Of a stretch of DNA of 64,000 nt, positions 55,475-64,000 are shown one piece after another; the stretch's first letter is position 1; every line of letters begins with the position of its first letter. A model generated the notes under the pieces. That model had not been told where the DNA came from. It ran no database searches and worked only from the letters and a program-made list of their open reading frames with translations. Origin of the DNA: Amaurobius ferox (lineage: Eukaryota; Arthropoda; Arachnida; Araneae; Amaurobiidae); contig OX578147.1 of assembly GCA_951213105.1 (NCBI GenBank), positions 124,093,642 through 124,157,641 on the forward strand, in the 5' to 3' direction. A program made the position numbers and the translations under genes.

Positions 55475-57540
55475 ACTTTTCTACTTAAATTGCTTGGTAT
55501 TTTTAAAAAGAGTATATGAGGTGTTGGGTTATACCTTTGGATATTTAATTATTTTAGGAGTTTTGTTTTTTTGTCTAAACGTGTTCAGGGATCTTAGTTA
55601 CATAGTTACTCTCCATTTTCCGATTGTTTAGGTTTTGATATTCTTCTGTTCCAAATATGTTCTATTCCATAGGTTTTGTTTTAAAAACGGCGAAAGTTCG
55701 TTCTTTTAGGTTTTAGCAATTTAAATTTATTTAAATTGGCTAATTTGCAATTCCATTTATTGCCCTTTTTATTCCCTTTAATTTGATTCCAAATTTATTG
55801 CTCTCGGTTAAAAATTCGTTAATTCATTGCAATTTTTCAGTTTTATTCTATTTTCAGCTTTTTAAATATTTCAGAATCGTCCATATTTAAATTATTGCCG
55901 AATTCGTATATTTCCAAATCGTTTCACTTCATTTCCTTTTAATTTTCGTCTGCTTTGAAATTCCATTTCTCTTCTTTAAAATTTCGAGTTTTTAATTGGT
56001 TGACCATAATATTAAAATCGTCTGTCATTAATTATTTTATCGTTCATCGATAATTTTGTTTACAATCTGTGGCAGCGATGTTTCGCAGTATATAAGCAAA
56101 ATCGCGCACTTTTTCGATCTTTTTCTCTTCTCGTCTCTTGATTGGAACTAAAATGTAGTCTTATAGAGTTGTTTTCAGCGCCTCGGCGCGAGCCGAGCGA
56201 AATTCGAATGCGGCATGCGTTCTGAGGAACGAACGTTTTATTTCCCGGCCTGCCTGTAATGTGTGTGGTATCCTGATAGCAGAGAGTTGTTTACTTGAAA
56301 TAACGTTGCGAGCGAAGTGATTGATGTCTACTGAAGTATCGTCGGCGCCTTTGGAATAATTGTTTAGTTCCGGAGGTCGGATTTGTTCTTTCATAGTGAA
56401 CTGTGTAGTTTAAATTTTCCGAGTCCTAGGACCGGACCTCCAATTGCTTACTTCACGGTTTTGATGATGGAGCTATTCGTTCTTTTGTTCCGAGCGATGT
56501 CCACTGGCGCTCTGCTACTCTCGGCTGAGAATTTTGTATGATGTGAGGGAGCTGCCCGTTTTTGTGCAGATCAGGCCTCGGGAGTGTTCTTTTTCTGAAG
56601 TTTTGGAGCACCATATTCCACTTGAATGGTTGGACTCACTTGATGTACCGATGCTTTACGGGAGGTACTTCTCCGTTTGGCCCCCTTTGGAGCAGGAAGG
56701 GACTGCACCCTAGCTGATGATGACTGACATCGATTTCGTCCTCGGGACTTTATTACTGCCGTTCAGCGTTTTCCCGTTTATGGGTGATATCTTTTCATTA
56801 ATTTTATTCTTTTGCAGTATTTAAAGTTAAATTAGCATGACTAAGACCCCTCAACTTATATATATTTTAAGTTACGAATCCTGTGGATTATTGTTAGGAT
56901 GTTTTAAATTCCCTTTTGACTAACTTATGTTCTTTTATCCCAAATTTTAGTTTAGACAAATAATTGTATAATTTTAATATTGTTAACTTTAAAATTTAAT
57001 ATTCTAACGTTTTTTTCTACCACTATACGACCGGCCATTCCTTTTATTTATTTATTTAAGTTGTTTATTTGATTTGACTAGTTAATGAGATGTTTAAAAT
57101 TTGTAAAATGTTTTGAAAATTCTTTTAAAGTGAAGTTTAAAATTTTAATAAACGTTAGATTTTGAAAACCTAAAACCTGTGTTCTTTCTTTTACTTTTAA
57201 TGCATTTTATATTTTAGGAAAGTTCCATTTAATTACATGTAGAGTACATATTTGTACACTTAGGGTAACTGGTCAATAGGTCCACTTTCAGTTTATTTAA
57301 GAATTCAGTTTATTTCTAGAATGTTTTCAGGTTAGATGAACTTTACAAATGGTACAAATTTCAGAGTGTTTTTAGGTTTTAAGAACAGTGTGAACTTTGA
57401 GAACTTAGAATGATTTAGAATTGTTTTAGTATTTCATAAAGTTCTGCTTTCCCCCCCCCCCCCGACAAATGATTTCCCCCCCCCCCCCCCCGACTTTTCT
57501 ACTTAAATTGCCTGGTATTTTTAAAAAGAGTATATGAGGT
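55475..57540. repeat. 2-kb insertion-like segment bounded by 48-bp direct repeats
   Basis: The 48-base text beginning ACTTTTCTACTTAAATTGC and ending AAAGAGTATATGAGGT occurs at 55475-55522 and at 57493-57540 with one T/C difference. Between them lies text unlike the rest of the intron. It has a TATATAAG box near 56090, a GC-richer part at 56.16-56.78 kb (CGCCTCGGCGCGAGCCGAGC), an AATAAA at about 57149 followed by GT-rich text, and two poly-C runs of about 14-15 C just before the right repeat. The promoter/poly(A) arrangement resembles a long LTR, and the CTCGGCGCGA patch resembles one in the solo LTR at 45.5 kb. I found no TG...CA ends, so the class stays open. Confidence 0.6.
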
Positions 57541-59195
57541 TGAAAATTATTACATATCAATAATAGGCATATCCAACCTTTTTAAAAATATCAAGCAATT
57601 TTAGAAAAAAAGTGTAAGTTCACTAGATGCACAATTATAAATTTTATTACTGTATATGCTATAGAATTTACATAAAGTGTAATAAAGCAGGTAAAAACAC
57701 TTTTGAGAAAACGACCTTAAGAATGGGCATAGTATTTATTGTTTCAGGGTTTTTGCACATTTCTCATTAAAAATATTAAGTATTTTTTCAGGACTACAAA
57801 AGTTTAAGGACAAAAAAGGTTACAGGACAAAAAGTTTAAGTACTGAAAAAAAGTAGGTTTAATGTATTATGAAGTTTAATCAAACTTTACATAATATAAT
57901 ATTTCATTTCAATACTATATCAGAAATATCAAGGAATGCTTATAAATTTTTCTGCAGTCACTGATAAAAATGCCTTTACATTTGTGTAAAATTGATATAT
58001 TTTGGATCTTGCTGATCTGAAAATATTTGTCAGACTTTCGACAATATTTTAGGCAAATGATTACAATTTTTCACAAGTATATTAGAGACTTTCACAAATA
58101 AATCTTAGTGGAAGAAAGCTTTTCTGATTGGAAGATCAGGCAATTATGGATATATTTGTACACTAAAATTAAATAAATGATACACAGAAAAGTCATGATT
58201 TTTCAGATAGCCTTTTTCATTTTCTCCGATTAGGGGGTGCTGCACAGGGAGGAGCAGAAAGTCAGGCATCAATGGCACCTAACTATTTTTTCTCGGTTGC
58301 TAAAATGTTCTACTTGGGTGCAATTTCAAAATTAATTTTTTTTATTAGGTTATGCGGCTCACAAAATAAATCGCTTTTATTAGCGGCTGTACCCTTAATC
58401 CAGGGAGTGTGCACATGCAATCTATGATGTATGTTGGCTAGATTGTTTGAAGAAAGAATAAACAGTTGATCGAGATTTGCGTTATAGATGAAGGAAAAAA
58501 AAGAAACAAAAGTTAGGCAGAAAAAGGTTGACTGGGTAAAAAATCTCAATTGTCAAATGAAATTTATAGGTGCAAAAATATAATTAATGACTGTTGTTAA
58601 TTTAGATCCCTGGTGCTGCAGTAATCTAGTATTAGATTCAGGGAATTAGGCTTGCCAAGTGAGCTAAAGAAACTGAAAAATATGAAACATCTTGACCCCT
58701 TTTCTATATGGGGATGGGGAAAATTCCACAATTGTAATCTGATTGTTACTTTTTATACAGAAGAAAATTTCCCCTACTTTTACTGTAATTAATAAACTGC
58801 AATATTAGTAAAAAAATCAAGCAATTTTCACTTTGGTAGAAAATTTAAGCAGTTTTAAGGTCCTTTAAGATCTGGGACAGATCCTAATGGAGAAAAATAT
58901 CAACCCCCTCTCATCCGGGCCAGAGAAAATAGGTGTTCAGATAATCTTTCCAGACACTCCAGATGATAAAGAAGGCTGACTATTTGCATACTTATAGTAT
59001 CAATTCCAAGACAATAACTTAACAGAACTGGGTTTTCTATTTCTGACTGTGATGGATAACATGGAATGGGTCGAAAAGTCTTTCCAGGTCCTCTAGGAAA
59101 ATTTCTCACTGACTAAGGCTGAAACTTTGTATACTTAATGTAATGCTCACTATAAAACAGAATCCAATGAGCCAGTTTTGGATTAGTATGACTCA
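57541..59195. other. PAK intron, AT-rich, no recognised element
   Basis: No exon seen. A 69-codon minus-strand frame at 59109-58900 (FPRGPGKTFRPIPCYPSQSE) looks more protein-like than its surroundings. It has no partner exon and no recognised domain. Confidence 0.45.
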
Positions 59196-59199
59196 GGTG

Positions 59200-59626
59200 A
59201 GTACACTTTCCTTAAAAAAAATTTCAAGCACTTTTCAAGGACTTTCAAGTACATTGCAATCATTTTTCAGGGACATAATTTCTTCCTTATTATAAAGTTG
59301 TATGCATTTCTGGGAGGAAAAATCATAGCAAACTAACATTATTGTTTAATGCTGAAGTTGTTGAAGAAATTTTTGGGAAAAAATAATGTTGTTTAGAAAA
59401 ATTTCAGTGACAGTGTAACTGCTAGGGAAATTTCCAGAGAAGGCCAAACTTCTCAGAAAAAGCACAATGATGTGAATCTGCAAAACACTTTCAATCCTGC
59501 CTTTTTCAAGCACTTTCAAGGACTTCACCAAGAAAATGGGAATTTCAAGTATTTTCAAGGTCTTGAAAATGAATCTAAAAATCAAGTACTTTCCCAATTT
59601 TCAAGCACCTGTATACACCCTGTATG
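59200..59626. mobile_element. MITE-like element related to 40785-41165
   Basis: It shares the ordered blocks TTTCAAGCACTTTTCAAGGA, TTCTGGGAGGAAAAATCATAG, TTTTTCAAGCACTTTCAAGG, TTTTCAAGGTCTTGAAAATG and TTTTCAAGCACCTGTATACA-CCCTG with the 40.8-kb copy. The right terminus CACCCTG fits a hAT-like end. Confidence 0.75.
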
Positions 59627-59729
59627 ACTATTTTCGACGCTAAGCAAGCATCGTTAAACAGGATGAAATATTAAATAAATGCAATTTCATTTTTTAAGAG
59701 TATTAGTTTACCTGTCATTGAAAGGCTTA

Positions 59730-60790
<1,061 letters not shown>

Positions 60791-60796
60791 TATATA

Positions 60797-61766
60797 CAGG
60801 GTCTTTATAATTAAAGTTCCACTTTGAAATAGCCATAAAAGGAAAACTACTGGACAGAATGTTATCAAACTTGGTAATAGTTTACAGGAGATCATGGGAT
60901 TTTATTTTACGGGGGGGGGAACTCATCGTCAGTGGGGAATGGCGCTGTATGCAATATTTTTAAACGAACTAAGACATAAAGACATCGGTTTAAAAAGTTT
61001 TTAATCATTTCTAAAACGTGTTACAAATCATGTTCAATGTGGCTTGCACCATTTTCTGAAAGCAAGTTAAATCGCATTATTGCTTTCTCAACAATAGCTC
61101 TTAGCATATCAGGAGGAATGTTATGAACATTTCGGTTTAGCACATTTTTCAATTCCGTCAAATTGTTTATGTTATCACCATAAACAATGGCTTTGAGGTA
61201 ACCCCATAGTCAGAGGCCACAGGGGTTGAGGTTTTGTGACCAGGGTGGCCAAGAAATGGTGAAGGGTCAGCTTACAATCCGGTCATCCGTGAAATGTTGC
61301 TTAACTGTTTGATACATGTACCAATGTGAGGTGGAACCTCGGCCTGCATAAAAATTGTGGTGTCTAAGCCACTGTTTATGGTGATAAACAATTTGGCGGA
61401 ATTGAAAAATGTGATACACCGACATGTCCGTAACATTCCTCCTGATATGCTAAGAGCTACTGTTGAGAACGCAGTAATGCGATTTAACTTGCTTTCAGAA
61501 AATGGTGGAAGCCACATTGAACATGATTTGTAACACATTTTAGAAAAGATTAAAAACTTTTTAAACCGATGTCTTCATATCTTATTTCATTTAACAATAT
61601 TGAATACTGCACCATTCACCGCTGACGGTGAATTTTTGAACTTTTTTTTTACGGAAAATAAAATCCCATGACCTCCTGTAAATTATTACCAAGTTTGATA
61701 GCATTCTGTCCAGTAGTTTTCTTTTTATGGTCATTTCAAAGTGAAACTTTAATTATAAAGACCCTG
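60797..61766. mobile_element. Fold-back Tc1/mariner-type element with ~390-bp arms
   Basis: The left end CAGGGTCTTTATAATTAAAG and the inverted right end CTTTAATTATAAAGACCCTG are flanked by TATATA (60791-60796, 61767-61772). Arms of about 390 bp (60797-61185 and 61376-61766) are diverged inverted copies of each other around a unique spacer of about 190 bp. The left arm contains a poly-G run at about 60912-60919. Each arm encodes the transposase C-terminus reading outward (see pseudogene), so the structure arose by inverted duplication of one transposon end. Confidence 0.9.
61021..61290 (-). pseudogene. Tc1/mariner-type transposase C-terminal fragment
   Basis: The minus-strand frame reads HFTDDRIVS, stop, PFTISWPPWSQNLNPCGL, stop, LWGYLKAIVYGDNINNLTEL and then IPPDMLRAIVEKAIMRFNLL, SENGASHIEHDL and TAA. 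Functional relatives have SWPPRSPDLTPCDFFLWGYLK here. The third catalytic Asp of SPD is replaced (SQN) and the Asp of CDF is replaced by Gly. With two internal stops the copy is dead. The C-terminal 50 residues are repeated on the plus strand in the other arm (about 61380-61530, IPPDMLRATVENAVMRFNLL). Confidence 0.85.
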
Positions 61767-61772
61767 TATATA

Positions 61773-62235
61773 TCTTCTAATAATTTTATCTGCTTGTTAT
61801 ATTACCAATAACCTATGAAATTCAATGGTAGTCATGTGATTGATAAAATGGTTAAATTGCTGATTGATCCATAACTTCAAATGTTAAGGATCACATATTT
61901 TAATGCTCTGTCATTTCAGACAATTATACTAAACATGATACAAAAAGGAGGCGCAACTCAGTGATGCGTAATAAAGAAGTTTTGATCGACAAAATACATG
62001 TACAGAGTCCCTTCACCTGGCATAACGTACAGTGTGATGTGGCAATAGAATACAAATAGTAGAATAACAACTAGTAGAAAGAATAATTAGTGGTATAAAG
62101 ACTTTATGATTGCTCAAATAAAATGTGTAAATTTAAGACAGAAATACACTTGAAAATGAGAAATGAGAAACCCAAAAAGAGTATTTCCTTCACCATGGAT
62201 ATTCTCAAGCGCCATCCCTGGCTCAAAATACTAAA
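61773..62235. other. PAK intron, no recognised element
   Basis: Nothing coding or repetitive recognised. Confidence 0.5.
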
Positions 62236-62238
62236 TGT

Positions 62239-62352
<114 letters not shown>

Positions 62353-62499
62353 TCAATGATTATTTCTTTTGAAAGGATCACTAATTAATATAACAGAATT
62401 ACATCCAATCAGTGCAAAAATGCAACAACTCAATTTGAAATACAACATATAATTAATATAAAACAGAATACAAATAAATTTCAAGAGACAGAAAAATGT

Positions 62500-62575
62500 G
62501 CATAGCTAGAAATCAAACTTGAGATCTTGGGTTTGCAAGCCCAATGGTACACAATTTGAGCCTAGTCATGATTCC
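62500..62575 (-). repeat. Degenerate tRNA-derived sequence
   Basis: The minus strand reads TAGGCTCAAATTGTGTACC (A-box-like), ATTGGGCTTGCAAACCCAAG (anticodon stem-loop with TGC), and CTCAAGTTTGATTTCTAGC (T-loop/B-box-like, GTTTGATTT for GTTCGATTC). The arm order and spacing fit a tRNA, but the T arm is damaged and the acceptor stem does not pair. It is therefore a tRNA pseudogene or the head of an old SINE, not a working tRNA. Confidence 0.5.
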
Positions 62576-64000
62576 GATCAGCACATTTTCAGTCTTAAGA
62601 TGAATAAACAGTAGTCTCCAGACCGGAGGTATTTATGTTGTATTTAATTAGTCACTGTTATAATAGAAATGATTGAATTATACATATAAAATTTTGTTAA
62701 AAAAAATGTGGGAAAAATTAAAAAAAAAAAAAGCATAGGATAAAATTCTTAGCTAATTTATTACTTTTGCTTTACATATAACAACTATTTTAATAAGACA
62801 TTTTAGTGTTCATATTTTATACATTATATTAATTGACTGATCAAATGTATATAAAAAGTGCAATCTTAAGAAGTTTTTATTTATTTTTCTTTATAAAGAT
62901 CTTTTCTGGAATTTTGTGTGTGCAAAGGGACTTTTTTTACATTAAGAAATTGCTAAGAGTGTCCATTCTTCAAAATCTGAAACTTTGTTAAGGTCACAAC
63001 ACATGTTTACATTCAAATTTTTCACAAGTTCTAAAAACAAACCAAGGTCTTCTAAAATGACATGACTTATTTAGTATGTCTATTTTTCAAAACACATTTT
63101 ACATACTCTATGATAACATCCCCTTTTTTATACTGTTGCAATTAAAATTAGTACATAGATAAGATAGTACATATCAGGATAGCGCATATCATTTAATTTC
63201 CTGATATTTACAAAAAAGCATTAATATTTGCAATTGATTGCAAATCTACAAAAAAGCATTCTAATTTTACAAAATATCAGAATTCTTGATTCTTACACAA
63301 AAGAGCACTAAAAATTCCCTTTTTTTTAGCAACCACACATATACAGTTCTCCGCAAAATCTCAGAGGAATTTTACTACTTCTTTAGATCAGTTATTTTTA
63401 ACTACCACAAGTTACTGGGAAAATTTTTTCTTTAAAGTCGTTTGCAAATAAAGAGAAATAATAATATTGCAAAAAGTAATTAACATCAACTGCTTTATTA
63501 TGAATAATCTTTGACACTTGGTACTGTTAAAACAAATTTAATTTTATCAAAATATTTTATTTATAGGACACTGCGACTGGGATTAAAAAAAAAAAGAAAA
63601 ATGTAACCAAATTTCTTTATCATTGCTTTAGTTAAAAAACTATACCAAAGAAGCATTTCTAAAATTTGGAATTGTGTTCCCAGAGCTGCAACCAGCAGTG
63701 GTACACCAGTTTTGTACTTGTTAATGATTTGCAACACCAAACAGATTCACTGCTGAGAGTTAACAAGTGAAAAAGTTGGTCCAACAATGCTGGTTACTGC
63801 ACTGGCAGTGTGATACTTAGCACCAATAAATTAGTTTCATTATCATTCAGGCTCAGTAGCGCAGAATAAATGTTAACTTTACAGGCAGCAAGTAAACATG
63901 AACACCTCCTAACCTAGCACTGGGTTTCACTAAAGGTGCTGTGTCCTGAGATGAGATCAACTAGCCAATAGAAAGGTATTATGCATGCAAGAGTTCTCTT
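62576..64000. other. PAK intron to the window edge, no exon found
   Basis: AT-rich, with a poly-A run at about 62719-62731. The last 350 bases are less AT-rich (for example GGTGCTGTGTCCTGAGATGA), but neither strand gives kinase sequence or another recognised product. Confidence 0.45.

Noticed and set aside
55299..55631. 110-codon Phe/Leu/Tyr-rich plus-strand frame, possible membrane protein
   Set aside because: Its composition is what T-rich DNA gives by chance. It is antisense within a PAK intron and crosses one of the 48-bp direct repeats, and no family motif is visible.
61272..61538. 88-codon minus-strand frame
   Set aside because: It is antisense to the transposase C-terminus in the right arm of the fold-back element, so it is a shadow frame.

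Overview
The window is AT-rich animal nuclear DNA with spliced genes, phase-consistent GT-AG introns, a spliceosomal U1 RNA gene and many transposon relics. The Tc1/mariner, hAT, SINE and RTE-like LINE pieces point to an arthropod, most probably a chelicerate such as a spider. That placement is inference from the repeat types and the kinase sequence.

The only convincing protein-coding gene is the 3' end of a group I p21-activated kinase (PAK) on the minus strand. Four exons (59897-59798, 53890-53694, 49271-49134, 44005-43922) encode the C-lobe of the kinase domain from just before the HRD catalytic loop to the stop codon. The N-lobe, the CRIB/autoinhibitory exons and the promoter must lie beyond the right edge. 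The three complete introns are 4.4-5.9 kb and hold hAT-like elements, a long-TIR element, a 2-kb segment between 48-bp direct repeats, and a fold-back element whose excised form is interrupted by a solo LTR. The intron upstream of the first visible exon carries a second fold-back element and runs off the window.

The second solid gene is a U1 snRNA on the minus strand at 21203-21043. It keeps the 5' ACTTACCTG splice-site-pairing segment, an ATTGCAC loop, an Sm site and a good 3'-box match.

The rest is repeat-driven. 0.4-1.7 kb: a complete Tc1/mariner-type element with a DD36D transposase broken by one frameshift and one stop. 7.2-9.6 kb: nine tandem ~167-bp monomers carrying a conserved dyad, followed by two related ~390-bp units. 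10.6-12.4 kb: an RTE-like LINE fragment plus a partial duplicate. 14.7-16.7 kb: a hAT-like MITE, a tRNA-headed SINE and a 30-bp minisatellite. 17.4-29.1 kb: old, degenerate long-period repeats containing the U1 gene and a cluster of SINEs. Two SINEs in that cluster have a nearly complete 5S rRNA head joined to the same body that carries a tRNA-type head at 15.8 kb. 29-44 kb: AT-rich DNA downstream of PAK with a Tc1 relic and hAT MITEs. 44.3-47.0 kb: a SINE beside a fold-back transposon that was later split by a 1,981-bp solo LTR.

I found no CRISPR array, operon or bacterial/phage system, and none is expected here. The most novel-looking material is the 5S/tRNA SINE pair with its reused 13-bp insertion site, the dyad-bearing satellite and the nested fold-back/LTR structure.
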